Origin: Ahaetulla prasina
Lineage: Eukaryota > Chordata > Lepidosauria > Squamata > Colubridae
Length of the DNA stretch: 64,000 bases
Assembly: GCF_028640845.1 (NCBI RefSeq)
Contig: NC_080542.1
Span: 137,756,346 to 137,820,345, forward strand
Reading direction: 5' to 3'
A program made the translations under genes and the position numbers. Below, one piece after another: positions 36,441 through 48,663 of the stretch. The notes below the pieces were generated by a model. That model had not been told where the DNA came from, made no database searches, and was given only the letters and a program-made list of their open reading frames with translations. Position 1 is the first letter of the stretch, and each line of letters opens with the position of its first letter.

Positions 36441-38306
36441 GCAAGTATATTTTTTTTAAAAAAAACATATATCAAACTGACACATTAATAGCTTTGTACA
36501 CTGATTTATTAAATAATCAAATTAAATGTTTTATAATTCTGACTACTTCATTCATATTTTCTACTGGTGTGAGTTTCTTATAAATGCAGAAATTCTTGAC
36601 AATTTTCATGTATAGACTGATGCTTTAAGAAAACAATTATCTTAAATTATCTAAAACTAATGGTCAGATCTCACCTAAACCTCTTCAGAAATTGTTTCTT
36701 TTTAGGAAAATGTAGCAGATGCATTTAATATATACTGCAATGGTACATATTTTTAGATGGGCAAAAGAGTATTGAGTCAAATAGAAATTACTTCTTGGAT
36801 ATGCATAGGATTATACTACTTCAAAAAAAATAGCCCTTTTCATGTCTGTTACTGAATTCCATTTAACATACATTGTTTTAAAACCTTCAATTTTTTTGTT
36901 CATAGTGCAATAATAAGGTATAATTACTATGTATATGTATACTGTGATCTATTCACAATTATGTTTTGTAGAAAATTCAAACTAGCCTTATCTTCTCAGT
37001 CTTGTCATTTTCTATGACAATAAGAAATACTTTGTGATCCAGCTGAAAAATGGATAACTAAAAGATTACTGTATATATTTTGGTTTACCACCAGAATGTG
37101 CAGGTTGAGTATTTAATCCAAGAATCATATTATTTCCAAAAATTCATTAATATTATTATGTGATTTTTATAGGCGCAGGCTTGTGGTTTTTTTAAGTTTA
37201 TGTATAATATTATGACCAAGTCTGTTATTTTAAGAAACAAAAATGTTTCTTTGTTTTCATTTTTTATTTATTTTGAGCCCCTTAACATCATTCTGTAGTT
37301 GATTAATCTGATACAGCAAATTATTTTTCACTCAGATTGAACACAACATCTCACTATTGTTGTCATATATTTTTTCTTTCAAAAACTTCTATATATTAAG
37401 AAATATTAAAATGAGAAATCACTTCCAACGGACTCATTCTCTTTTGTGGAAGTATTGTCAAAAAACCCATAATAGGTTACAAACTGGGGAAAAGAACAAA
37501 AGGAAAATTGCTGAAATCTTAATAATGTTTGCTCACAATAGATACAAAAGGGATCACATTTCCAGATAAAAGCTGGCCTTTTTTGAAGGCAGTGAAGACT
37601 GTATTCAGATTACAAATCTTGACATATTTACACTTTCTATGACAAATCGCCATTTTTGTTGTCATTCCTGAACAGCAATGCCCTGAGCAGGTTAAAAATA
37701 ATGTGCAGAATATGAATAGCATCTTTTTTTAATTGCAGCAGTTTTTCTGTAGACATGAAAGGAAGAAAGTAGCTAGCCATATCTTTTTTCCAGGCTCAGG
37801 TGGCTAGTATCCAATTTCTCCGTGAAGAATAATATGCCCTTTAAATAACAAAAGGTTTTTCACACAGCAGGAGGAGAAGCAGGTCAGCTTGCAGAGCCAG
37901 GAAAGTTCCTGGAAATTTAAAGAGAGCTATCATTTGGGGAAATGCTTTTTCCTCTTTTTGCTTTTTTCTTGCAGACCAAGTTGAACAGCTTTTCATAATG
38001 CACACAGGTTTCTAACTTACTTGTGTTGAATAAAAATATTAAATGACACTATTCCCAAACGTGTATTTTTGTCTTTAGAGGAGTAAATTCTTTATTCGAA
38101 GCTTTACTGTTCACACACAAACCTAGTAATCATGTATGAATAGTTCCTTTTTTAGAGAAGTTTTTTTTCAGTCACTATTACCTAATTATGTGCTCCTCCA
38201 TCAAGGTTAGTCCCCCACTTATATTAACATCATATCAAGATAAGCTCTCATTTTGTTAGGATTTTGTGCACATTGAATTAATTAGATTTTTTCTCATTGT
38301 CTATAG
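36441..38306 (+). other. PTPRN2: PTPRN2 GC-AG intron between exons d and e
   Basis: A 1.87-kb intron starting gcaagt and ending ctatag. It is AT-rich with no recognised repeat or gene. The donor matches the AG|GCAAGT pattern typical of functional GC-AG introns. Confidence 0.85.
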
Positions 38307-38371
38307 TGATGGTGCAGGAAGAACTGGAACCTACATCCTAATTGATATGGTTCTCAATAAAATGGCCAAAG
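38307..38371 (+). CDS. PTPRN2: PTPRN2 internal exon e (active-site P-loop, pseudophosphatase)
   Basis: This 65-nt exon encodes [20 protein letters not shown] followed by K and the first base of a Gly codon, after completing the Ser codon begun at 36439. With the previous exon it gives the P-loop [10 protein letters not shown]. In active PTPs the signature is HCSAGxGR[ST]G; the Ala to Asp change seen here is the hallmark of the PTPRN/PTPRN2 family and explains weak or absent phosphatase activity. The acceptor is gtctatag and the donor gtgaga. The human protein continues with a C-terminal segment beginning around AKEID; no matching exon was found up to 64000, so the following intron is at least 25.6 kb. 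Confidence 0.95.
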
Positions 38372-38665
38372 GTGAGAATAAAAAGTGATGCTGCTTTAGA
38401 GTTCTGCAATATTCTGTCCTATTCATAGATGGACCTCAGATACATAGTGAGGAAAACTGCCTTTGTCTGAATTTGATGCCTTTTTTTTTTTCCTGAAAAG
38501 CTTTTTTTAAAATAAATGGTTTGACACATGCAGTTACAAAAAGTATAAGCTATGTATTTTCATCATTTATATACCTTCAAATAAGAGAAAGTAGAAGATA
38601 CATAATTAATGTTATTTGCTCAAGTCTGTAAATGTCCATTTCTTCAGCTGCATTCACCTATGCAG

Positions 38666-38732
<67 letters not shown>

Positions 38733-38736
38733 TTTT
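38666..38736. repeat. (TTTA)n microsatellite
   Basis: About 17 tetranucleotide units, 0.3 kb after PTPRN2 exon e. It is probably the tail of the non-coding repeat that follows. Confidence 0.92.
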
Positions 38737-38880
38737 GTCACAACAATATATGTAACTATCATACAGAAAGGTTATATAGTATATAAAGTATATAAAGAAG
38801 AAAAGAAAAACAATAGGACAGGAACGGTAGGCACGTTATGTTCAATAGCTTTTCTGGTTTGGTGGTTATTCTGAGGTCAT
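38737..38880 (-). mobile_element. LINE-type 3' end next to (TTTA)n
   Basis: The stretch from TTGTCACAACAATATATGTA through ggacaggaacggtaggcacg resembles a repeat I recall as common in snakes, with an A-rich tetranucleotide tail in - orientation. Clade not assigned. Confidence 0.4.
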
Positions 38881-39377
38881 GAGATCATTTTCAACCTGAA
38901 ATTTGAAGAATTCTTTCAGTTACATGTTTTTATTACCTAAATTTAAAAGACTAATTTAGGTATTCCTAATCAAAGGGCTTCCTTGAGTCCCTAACAGAAA
39001 CTGACTCCATTCTTACATTACACAATGCTAAAGAGTACATATTTCTGCAGATCTGAATGCATGCCTATTATCAATATGCAATTACTTATCAATTCAAAAT
39101 AAGAAATTAGTGAACACAGCAGGCATAGAAATTTGAACTCCTTTCTTGTTTATTCACTGCTACTTTATTTTAATTGTGAAATTGTTAATAAATCCCCAAA
39201 ATATAATGGACTCCTTAGTCCAATATGTGAAAACAATTCCATTGTTAACAATACTCAGACCTTCTAACTCCTCTGGTTCTGATTATTGTTCTGTCATGTT
39301 TCAATGATTGTGGGTTGGTATCTTAGTTGTATGAGCATTTGACAGCAATGTGTTTCAGCTCTCAATGTTGTTTGGGC

Positions 39378-39378
39378 T

Positions 39379-39454
<76 letters not shown>
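39378..39454. repeat. (TTTC)n microsatellite
   Basis: About 19 units of CTTT, a polypurine/polypyrimidine tract with the pyrimidine strand on +. It explains the Phe/Leu/Ser-rich open frame over it. Confidence 0.92.
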
Positions 39455-40154
39455 GGCTGCTAAATGCGCCTTCATTTTAGCTGCCTTTCATTCTACCTGT
39501 GCTTTTGCTTCAACTGCTTCTGAACCTGATTGTGCTCCTCCCGATTCTAAGGGGGACTTTTATTTTATTGAACTGTCCAGAGTGACTAATGTGCTCAAAA
39601 AGTCCTGGAGACTTTGAGACATGGGAAGAGAGGGAAGATTTAACTGTCAATCTTTCTTCCTGGGAATGTGGAATTTTTTTGAGAATCTGTGGGATGGTGT
39701 TTGTGTACTATAAAGCTTGTTCGTTGAGATTTAAGGATTGCTTTACTGGTTGTAGCATACTGCCTGGGCTTCTTTATTTTCTACGTTCAAATTGTTCACA
39801 TTTCTTGTCCAGGCATGTTCAAGTTCCATATGGATCTTTTGCACTGCCGTGCTCCAGGATTCTCAGTGATGTTCAAAGCTAATCTCAGCCTTGAAGAACT
39901 GTCCTGGTTTATAGCATTCTCTGCTTTCTTTGGGCTTTCCTTCTTTTCTTGGGCTCTTCCAGACTTGTTTTGAGCATGGCTGCTTTTTTAATTTTTGTTT
40001 TTCCCTGGCTTGGGAGAGCAGTCTATGTTTTGGGTTTTACTGCTATTTTTGGAAGATGGAAAGTCACTAAGTTACTTATCAACAGTGACCCACATCATTT
40101 GAATTGAATTTAACTTGCAGCAATTCCCAAATACGTTGCTATTCAAACTGGCCA

Positions 40155-40425
40155 TTAGAAGGTCTCTAGATTTATTTGTTTGTTTACTTATCTACTGTAT
40201 ATATTTATTTTGTAAAATTTAGAGGCCGCTAGACTCCCAAGTATTTCTGGATGGCTTACATACTTTATTAAAATTCTCAGTCTTGTAAAGCAAAAGAAAA
40301 ATTACACTGCAAAGTGCTTCCAAAATGGGGAGGGGAGAAAAAGCCCACAATATAATACAAATTCCCCAAAACTGGCAGGGGTCAGCAATCATGCCCTCCT
40401 CCCCCGGGCCTGAGAGGAAAGCCAA
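40155..40425 (-). mobile_element. probable LINE 3' UTR remnant
   Basis: The stretch around 40215-40280 (agactcccaagtatttctgg, then atggcttacatactttatta) resembles the 3' UTRs of the L2-clade elements in this window, with an A-rich segment toward lower coordinates on the - strand. Weak evidence. Confidence 0.35.
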
Positions 40426-40893
40426 GTTTTCAAAGTCTTATGGAACACAAGATTGCCACTAGGAAGCATTTACACTGTCGCTCACTTTGGCCACTAGGGA
40501 ATTTGCTGTAGTTGTCTCCTAGCAACAGCAAGCCACAGATTTCCATGCAAAGGCTTGAAACTTGCTTTTTTATGGGCATATGCTTCTGTGGGTTTTCTGC
40601 TTTGTTTCGTTTTCTCAAAGGCACTCAAATCAGCTGAGAAGTTGGCTAAGAAAGAAATGGCTGAACTATTTGCAGCCTTGATCAGGCAATGAACAGAAGA
40701 GGCAGGAGATGTTTCAGGCAGGAGGTACTTTGGCTAGTCAAGTAGACTGTGATTATTCTGACGACTTTGCAATCAAATAGTAAACTGTTTTTAAACTGCT
40801 TTTTAGTATTCTGATCTCGTAAGACCACAGATCATAAACTTTGCTGACCAGATAACATTCAAACCTATTATTATTACTATCATTCATACTATC

Positions 40894-40921
40894 ATTCATA
40901 TGTGTGTGTATGTGTGTGTAT
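40894..40921. repeat. short (TG)n tract
   Basis: A short imperfect TG repeat preceded by ATTATTATTAC and tandem CATTCATA-type motifs. Confidence 0.7.
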
Positions 40922-41536
40922 TCAAGGTAACTTAAATTTTGTTATAAAGAAAAGAAAACTTTGAATTGAATGTACTATAGATAAAAATTCTCTCAGTTCT
41001 CAGTAGTTGCTGGTTGTTTCAGAGGAGGAGATGGTAAAATGGCAAGAAATTACAAGATAAAATGAATTCAGTTTGGTGCGGACTGCTGGCAATCACATCT
41101 TAATAACAATGCATGCAAACACTATGAAAATTCCTGGGATTACACCCAAACTGATTTATCTTCCAGAAGATTGTCAGATTTAACTGGTTTTGATGTGAGT
41201 GATTGCAACCACTAACATGAATAAGACAATCTATGCTGAGCAGGCTAGATTATTGAATCTGTTACATTATTTTATGGAATATTTTGGGACAAAATTGTTA
41301 TGGATAGAAAATAGAAATGAAATAGTGGAATATAATTTCACTAATACAAATATTCATACATTGTATTAAGCCATGATTTATTTAACTGTGGTTTGCATAA
41401 TGTCATAAATCAGAAGCAGCCATACCAAGGTTCCAGGATTACACACAATCTTCAGAAAATGTGGATGAGTCTTCAGAGAATTTTGAAATATGTAATCCAA
41501 TTATAATGCTATAATGTGAGAGGAGAAAAATATAAA

Positions 41537-41919
41537 TAGACCTCAACTTATGATCACAATTGAGCCCGACATGTTGCTCAACAAGGGAGTTGTTAAGTGA
41601 ATTTTGTCCCATTTTATGACCTTATTTGCCACAGCTGTTAAGTGAATCACTGCTATTGTTAAGTTAGTAATACAGTTGTTAAGTGAATCTAGCTCCCCAT
41701 TGACTTTGCTTGACAGAAGATTGCAAAAGATGATGACCCTGGGACTTTGCAACCATCATAAATATGAGTCAGTTGCCAAGTATGTAAATTTTGATCATAT
41801 AACTATGGCAATGCTGCAACGGTCATAAGTGTGAAAAATGATCATAAGTCACTTTTTTCAGTGCCATTGTAACTTCAAATGGTCACTAAATGAACTGTTG
41901 TAAGTCAAGGACTACAGGT
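41537..41919 (+). mobile_element. mariner-like MITE, copy 3
   Basis: Same family and orientation as 7137-7510: starts with tagacctcaacttatgatca and ends with gtaagtcaaggactacaggt. The interior repeats TTAAGTGAATC motifs. Boundaries are approximate because the terminal bases have diverged. Confidence 0.65.
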
Positions 41920-41979
41920 GTTAAAATATATGACTAGATAGAAATTAAATAAATTATATTTAGTTTCAGTTTTAATATA

Positions 41980-42400
41980 CCATATTTTTTGGAGTATAAG
42001 TCGCACCTTTTTCCCGCAAAAAAGAGGGTGAAAATCTGGGTGCATCTGAATGTAGCCTCGCCCAGCTTCTCAAACAGAGGTTTCAGAGACTGAAAAAAGC
42101 ATCAGAAACAAAGCTTTAGAAAAGAAGTCCTCAAACAGAGCTTCAGAGGCTTTTTTTCTAAAGCTGTTTCAGAGGCTTTCAGAGGCAGAAAAAAGTTTTT
42201 CTGAAACAGTGTTTCAGAAGTTTCAGAGGCAGAAAAAAAAGCAAGGCACAGAGCTCACAACCAAGGAACCTGTTGCTAAAATTCACCTCTGGGAACAGCT
42301 GATTGAGGGTATTCCAGGAGGCTGATTTACCCACCAATCAGCTTTTTTCTTATTTTCCTCCCCCAAAACACCTTAGCGTTTTATACTCTGAAAAATACGG
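41980..42400. mobile_element. TA-flanked MITE with CCRTATTTTTYGGAGTATAAG termini
   Basis: 421 bp bounded by TA on both sides (41978-41979, 42401-42402). The termini CCATATTTTTTGGAGTATAA and TTATACTCTGAAAAATACGG are near-perfect inverted repeats. The interior has a degenerate array of cagaggctttcaga-like units. The TA target suggests a Tc1/mariner-type origin. No coding capacity. Confidence 0.8.
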
Positions 42401-42459
42401 TAAATGAAATCAAATGAAATTAATTTCACTCTTAAAGAGTTTCCAGAAGCATTTGGTTT

Positions 42460-42850
42460 CTAGTTTCTTTCTGATTCCAATTCAAAATGCTGGTTTTGAA
42501 CTTTAAAGCTCTTCATAGCATAGCGGGGGTGTCGTCACAGTGATGTCACGTGACTTATTGGGACTTTTTTCCCCTTCGCTAAACCGGGGGTGGACTTGGC
42601 CAGCATATGACACATCCAGCCCTTGGGCTAGGAGTTCGACAGCCGTGATCTAAGGGATCACCTCTGCCCAATTACATCTGCCTGTCCCATTTCAGCTGGC
42701 AGAGGAGGTATGCTCCAGATCTCATCTGCCAGGGACTTACAACTGGCAGATCCCAGAAGACTCTCCTTCTCTGCCATGGCATCTATTTTATGGAACATTC
42801 TCCTCCTTGAAGTAAGTTTAGCTCTGCCTTTATATTAGTCAAACTCTTGT
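42460..42850 (+). mobile_element. LINE coding remnant interrupted by a MITE
   Basis: On the + strand the stretches 42484-42516 (MLVLNFKALHS) and 42656-42840 (RDHLCPI, then SAMASILWNILLLEV) resemble the L2-clade ORF2 C-terminus (FKALHG, then APTLWNELPLGL). A MITE at about 42524-42647 separates them. Fragmentary and non-functional. Confidence 0.5.
42524..42647. mobile_element. hAT-like MITE inserted in a LINE remnant
   Basis: Starts CGGGGGTGTCGTC and ends GAGTTCGACAGCCGTG, with an interior (cttttttccccttcgctaaa) that is the reverse complement of the 24714-24841 element. I found no clean 8-bp duplication, so the boundaries are approximate. Confidence 0.55.
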
Positions 42851-43639
42851 GTCTGATACTTTGTAACCTTCAATTGGGTGAAACAAGGCATTTTAGGGCA
42901 ACAATTTTGAATCAACATACCTAAAATGTGCTAATTTATGAATGCATCCAAAATCCAGGAGCTACAACTTCCGTAGGATTGAAATTTGGCAAAGTTCTAT
43001 CTGCTTTAGAATCATCATGCTTTCTACTTATACTTCCCAGAACCTTGTAAGTTGCATGATGAAAGGGGAGGTAAGAGGAGCATATCTCAATTTTTCCTCT
43101 TTCCTTTTGGTGACTGTGCCCAATCACCAGGCAACTAGGCCTAACCAGCAAGCCACCATTGACTGATTTGAAACCTAGGCCAAAATTTGAATTCTCTTAA
43201 TGGTAATGACTTGTGAGGGAAGAATAAGAAAGCACTTAAGATACCTGATGGCAAAATAGGGCTAGCTGAGGGGCACTGGCAGTTGATGGGTAAGAGAAGG
43301 GGTTCTTGGGGATATGCCAGAATAGAGGGCAGAGGTACATTTTTCCTCCTAGTTCACCATAGTTTCCCTCCTTCCAATAAAGTAGCAAGCAGTTCCATGG
43401 GACAGCCGAGGAAGAGAAGGAAGAGTCTTCTCTGAGGCTTTTCTGAGGGTGGTGAATTGAGAGCAAATGATGCAAGCCCATATTATATGTGGAAAGAAGA
43501 ATGACAACCAATTGCTTGTCCAGTCCCTTTTAAAGTGCCTGAAAATGTGGCTTTGTCATCAGGCTTGGGGGTCCCAGGGAACCGAAGATATTGTAAAGCA
43601 GTTCTAGCATTATGTTAATCTAATCTATCTGGTATGAAA

Positions 43640-43755
43640 TAACTATATGGTCTGTTTTTTAACAATTGTTTTTATATATTTATTATTTTATTTTAATGGT
43701 TGTATGCCACCTAGAGTCATTTCATATGAGATGGGCTGCTACATGAATTTTTTTG
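43640..43755 (+). mobile_element. possible LINE 3' end
   Basis: The stretch ggttgtatgccacctagagt, then gagatgggctgctacatga, resembles the widespread tgtaagccgcccagagtc type of retroposon 3' end. A similar but more diverged stretch lies at 1419-1475. Weak evidence. Confidence 0.3.
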
Positions 43756-45011
43756 TAATTGCCTTAGCCTCAGTAACAACTGAGAACCTCATAATTCTCA
43801 TATCTTTAAAATCTCATATATTTAAGGACCACACATAATTAATCCAAAATTCAGTTCATCCTTATTTTGCATATTAGACTGTTTCTAAAGAAGCAGATAA
43901 TTTTCTTAAATACTTTTGCCATTAAATTTTACAATAATGATTACAGTAGTGATCAAATACGATCGACAGATATTTTTGAAGGTTATTTTTATTTGTTGCT
44001 GGCTTTCTCTTGATGCCAGAACTTCTACAGCAGACTAACACACCACTGGGTTGATGTTAGAATCTCCAGGACTTTTAAATCTTGTCAACAGGGCAGAAAG
44101 AAAGATTTTATGCTTTGTTTCGTCACTATTTTACCAGGTATTCTGTTTTTAGCTATTTCCCTTCCTTAGAAGCAATGGGAAAAAAAATAATTAAGCCCAT
44201 TCTAGCAATAAAAATCCCCCTTCCACTTCCACCCCACCCCATTCTTGGGAAGAGTATGTGTGTAAGCTTAGAAAGACTTTGAACCCTACAGATCAAAAAC
44301 CTCTCCTGGATCACCCATCAATTACTGACAAAAGCTGTCTCTTCTACATGGAAACAGCAAGGAGAACAGACGTTTCCAAAAGTCCATTTCTCCAAATTTT
44401 CTCTCCATCTTCCAAAAAGAAAATAAATACATTTTATCTTATGCACAAATCTCCCAGAATTGCATCAGCAATATCTAATTTATTGCTGAAAAAAGTGAAA
44501 ACGCTAAATGTGATTGTTCCTGAAAGTAAGAATTTTTAATGTGCTTATATATATTAATCATCTGGTTGGCTAGTGTGAATGTTGAAAACTTGAGAACGTC
44601 ATTACTTAAACCTCATTTTTTGATGGTCTGCTTCCTCTGCATTTTTTCTTTGCAATTAAATTTTACTGATTCACAGGTTACCTAATTTGAAATAGTAATG
44701 ATTTATAATTATATGTTATTGACTAGCAGTTGTTGTACTTGAGATTTTTCATACTAAGAAACAGCATTGTGGTGTATCTGATTTCACTTTTGTTCACATG
44801 TTGATCAAAAATATTGTTTGAGTAGTGTATGTAGAATTAATATTAATTTTAATTCATACAATGCATGGTCTTACTAGTTCCATGGGAATTATTCCAAAAT
44901 GTACATAGTGGATATTTTAAAAATAAATGCTTTTTTGGAGGAAAAAAAAACAGGAAAACGCAATATAAACAACAAATCCAGCACATAATATTTGTCTTAC
45001 AATCATGATCT

Positions 45012-45037
45012 TAACATAACATAACATAACATAACAT
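45012..45037. repeat. (ATAAC)n microsatellite at CR1 3' tail
   Basis: Five units of a pentanucleotide directly abut the CR1 3' UTR. Its unit differs from the (AAT)n at the tail of the other CR1 copy at 3623. Confidence 0.88.
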
Positions 45038-47610
45038 CAGAGTTGGAAGGGACCTTGGAGGCCTTCTAGTCCAACCCCCTGCCCAGGCAGGAAACCCTAT
45101 ACCATCTCAGTCAGATGGTTATCCAACATTTTCTTAAAAATTTCCAGTGTTGGAGCATTCACAACTTCTGAAGGCAAGTCGTTCCACTTATTAATTGTTC
45201 TAACTGTCAGGAAATTTCTCCTTAGTTCTAAGTTGCTTCTTTCTTTGACCAGTTTCCACCCATTGCTTCTTGTTCTACCCTCAGGTGCTTTGGTGAACAG
45301 CCTGACTCCCTCTTCTTTGTGGCAGCCCCTAAGATATTGGAACACAGCTATCATGTCTCCCCTAGTCCTTCTTTTTGTTAAACTAGACATACCCAGTTCC
45401 TGCAACCGTTCTTCATATGTTTTATCCTCCAGTCCCTAATCATCTTTGTTGCTCTTCTCTGCACTCTTTCTAGAGTCTCAACATCTTTTTACATCGTGGC
45501 GACCAAAACTGGATGCAATATTCCAAGTGTGGCCTTACCAAGGCATTATAAAGTGGTACTAACACTTCACGTGATCTTGATTCTATCCTCTGTTTATGCA
45601 GCCCAGAACTGTGTTGGCTTTTTTAACAGCTGCTGCACACTGCTGGCTCATATCTAAATGGTTATCCACTAGGACTCCAAGATCCCTCTCACAGGTACTA
45701 CTATTGAGCAAGGTACCACATATACGGTACTGGTGCATTTTGTTTTTTTGGCCTAAATGTAGAACCTTACTTTTTTCACTGTTGAATTTCATTTTGTTAG
45801 ATAGCGCCCAATGTTCAAGTCTGTCAAGATCTTTCTGTAACTTGAGCCTATCTTCTGGAGTGTTGGCTATTCCTGCCAGCTTGGTGTCATCTGCAAATTT
45901 GATGAGTTCCCCATCTATCCCTCGTCCAAGTCATTGATGAAGATGTTGAAGAGTACTGGGCCTAAAACAGAGCCTTGGGGTACTCCACTGCATACTTCCC
46001 TCCATGTGGATGTAGTTCCGTTGAGGACTACACGTTGAGTGCGGTTGGTCAGCCAATTACGAATCCATCTGGTGGTGGTGCTGTCTAACCCACATTTTCT
46101 ACTTTATCTAGTAGTAGGTTATGGTCTACTTTATCAAATGCTTTACTGAAGTCCAAGTAAATTATATCAACAGCATTCCTCTGGTCTACTAATTTTGTCA
46201 TTTTGTCAAAGAATGCGATAAGATTAGTCTGGCATGATCTGATTTTGACAAACCCATGTTGCCTTTTGGTTATTACTTTGTTTGCTTCTAGGTGTTCGGT
46301 GATTCGTTGCTTGATTATCTTTTCCAGAATCTTCCCGGTATTGAGGTCAGACTGATAGGTCTGTAGTTTCCTGGATCTGTTTTTCCTTTTTGAAGATGGG
46401 AACTACATCAGCTCTTTTCCAGTCCTCTGGCAGCTCCCTGTGCTCCAGGATCTTTGAAAGATATAGTTCAGTGGTTCTGAGATCACGTCTGCCAGTTCCT
46501 TCAGAACCTTGGGGTGTAATCCATCCGGTCCTGGTGATTTGAACTCGTCTAGGGTAGACAGGTGTTCACTTACCATTTTCTTCCCTATTTTAACTTGTGT
46601 TTCTAATCTGTTTTTGTAGTGCTGTTTTTGATAGGTTGGATTGTTTTTCCTTTTGTGTAAAGACAGATGCAAAATATGAGTTAAGTAGATCTGCTTTCTC
46701 CTGTTGCTTGTCATCTTCTTGCCACTTTCTCCCAGCAATGGGCCAATTGTTTCCTTGACTTTTTCTTGTTTTTAACATGTTGGAAGAAGCTTTTTGTTAT
46801 TTTTACTTTTGTCGCTAGCCTTTGTTCATTGTGAGCCTTAGCTTTCCTCACTTCATCTTTACAGGCTCGGCTGTTGCTGATATTCTGCCTTAGTTATTTG
46901 CCCCTCTTTCCACTTTTTATATTTGTCCTTTTGTCTTTCAATTTGTCAGATAGTTCTTTATGCATCCATGCTGGTTTCTTTTGAGATCTACTATTTTCTT
47001 CTTCATTGGTATTGTGTTAGACTGTGCTTTTATAATCTCACTTTTCAAAATTTCCCAAGCTTCTTGAGTTGTTTTCCCCTGAGGATTCTCATCCATTGAA
47101 TCCTTCTCAAGCTCTCTCTAAGTTTATTGAAATTAGCTCTCTTAAAGTCCAAGACTCTAGTTTGACTTTGTTCTACTACTTGTATTTGCTTAATGTCGAA
47201 TTCCAATATTGCGTGGTCACTTGCCCCAAGGTTCCTGTAGCTTCAACACCTTCTATCATTTCATCTCTGTTAGTGAGAATTAAGTCCAATATAGCTGATC
47301 CTTGTCGCCTTCTCTATTTTTGGGAAAAAAGTTGTCTGCTAGGTTTGTTAGGAACCTGTTGGATCTCCCACTTGGTGCAGAGTTTGTTTCCCAGTTGATG
47401 TCAGGGTAGTTAAAATCCCCCATTACTACTGTGATGTGCTTCCTACATACCTTAGTTAGCTGACTAGCAAAAGTTCATCTACTTCCTCTGTTTGGTTGGG
47501 TGGCCTATAGTATAGACCTATGGCAATATCGTTTTCACCCTTTTATATTGACCCAAATACATTCAAGATGATTTTCATCATTGTTGTGCTCTATTTCTGT
47601 AGAGATGTAG

Positions 47611-47973
47611 TTATTTCTTATATAGTGCAACTCCACCTCCTCTTTTATTTGGTCTATTTCTTTTAAATAATTTATATCCCTCTAGCTGTATGTTCCATTT
47701 GTCAGTTTCATCCCACCAAGTTTCCGTAATGGCAACAATATCATATCTCCCCTCATTTACTTGTATTTCTAATTCACCCTGTTTATTCCTCATACTCTGT
47801 GCATTGGTGTATAGACATTTGAGTCCATTTGGATTGATCTTGTGTTTACTGTCTACATAACCTGTGTTGACTGCCCCTACTTTCTTGCCACCTGTTGGTT
47901 TAGTGCACATGGTATGGCACTCACTGTTAAATGCTTGGTTTTGCTTGATAGCATGGTTGATAGTCTTACCCAT
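47611..47973 (-). pseudogene. CR1 ORF2 fragment: start of APE-type endonuclease
   Basis: 120 residues with CLYTNAQSMRNKQGELEI (Asn-containing first catalytic motif), AITETWWDETDKWNI (catalytic Glu) and NRPNKRGGGVALYKK. This is the N-terminal third of a CR1 endonuclease; the frame is lost after 47611, and the rest of the domain (47610-46750) is present only in broken frames. Confidence 0.8.
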
Positions 47974-48117
47974 ACAGACATCTATGTTACATGCACTGAT
48001 AACCCTTTTAGTTTTCGATTGCTGGGGACAGAAATTTTCTATATCAGTTAATTCTCTGTCCCCACTGTTCAGTTTAAATGTTTATCCAGAAAATCTGTGA
48101 ATGTATTGCTGAGTAAC

Positions 48118-48663
48118 TCAGTCCTTTCTTTGATGGATGCAATCCATCTCTTTGTACAATTTTTCATTGGACCAGTTGCAGACATCATGACTAATAAAAC
48201 CAAAGCCTTCCCTTTTACACCACTCCTTTAGCCACACATTAAACTCCACTACACGCTGGCCTTTGCCTTTTTGTTCCTTATGTACTGGTAAAACCTCTGA
48301 AAAGTTAAGCCTACAACCTATGCTATTAAGTTCATACCCTAAGCTCTGGAAATCATTCTGCACAGAAAGCACATCCTTTTGGGACAGATCATTTGTGCCA
48401 AGATGTATAATAGCATCAACATCAGAATCCTTACTGGCATTCTTGACTATCTTAAGAATACGCCTCTTGTCTCTGCTGGCAGTAGCACCAGGTAGACACC
48501 TGACGTCTTTCAAAACCTCCATATCCTTTCCTAAATTTACATCCCTTACAATTGAATCTCCAATCAGAAGGTGGCTTCTCTTTTTGGATACCGTGCTCTT
48601 CTTGTGTGACCGATCTGTAATACTTGATACACACTTTTCCAAAGTAGGTTCACACTTTTCCAA
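48118..48663 (-). pseudogene. CR1 ORF1-type SGNH/GDSL esterase protein
   Basis: Open for 181 residues, ending at a stop at 48118. It shows SGNH esterase blocks: block I as HLLIGDSIVRD (48574-48541, nucleophile Ser), block III as AIIHLGTNDL (about 48417-48387, Asn), and a DxxH-type block V as MDCIHQRKD near the end (about 48145-48121). CR1-group LINEs are known to encode an esterase-like domain in ORF1, with a proposed role in RNP or membrane interaction. The N-terminal zinc-finger or coiled-coil part is missing, so the protein is truncated at its 5' side. Annotated as part of a decayed transposon, not as a host gene. Confidence 0.75.

Noticed and set aside
8828..38371. Assignment of the exons to PTPRN (IA-2) instead of PTPRN2
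   Set aside because: RTGTYILID is IA-2-like, but [27 protein letters not shown], the retained Asp in the WPD-equivalent loop and very long introns favour PTPRN2.
39327..39882. Open frames near (TTTC)n
   Set aside because: The first is the microsatellite translation; the second shows no family features.
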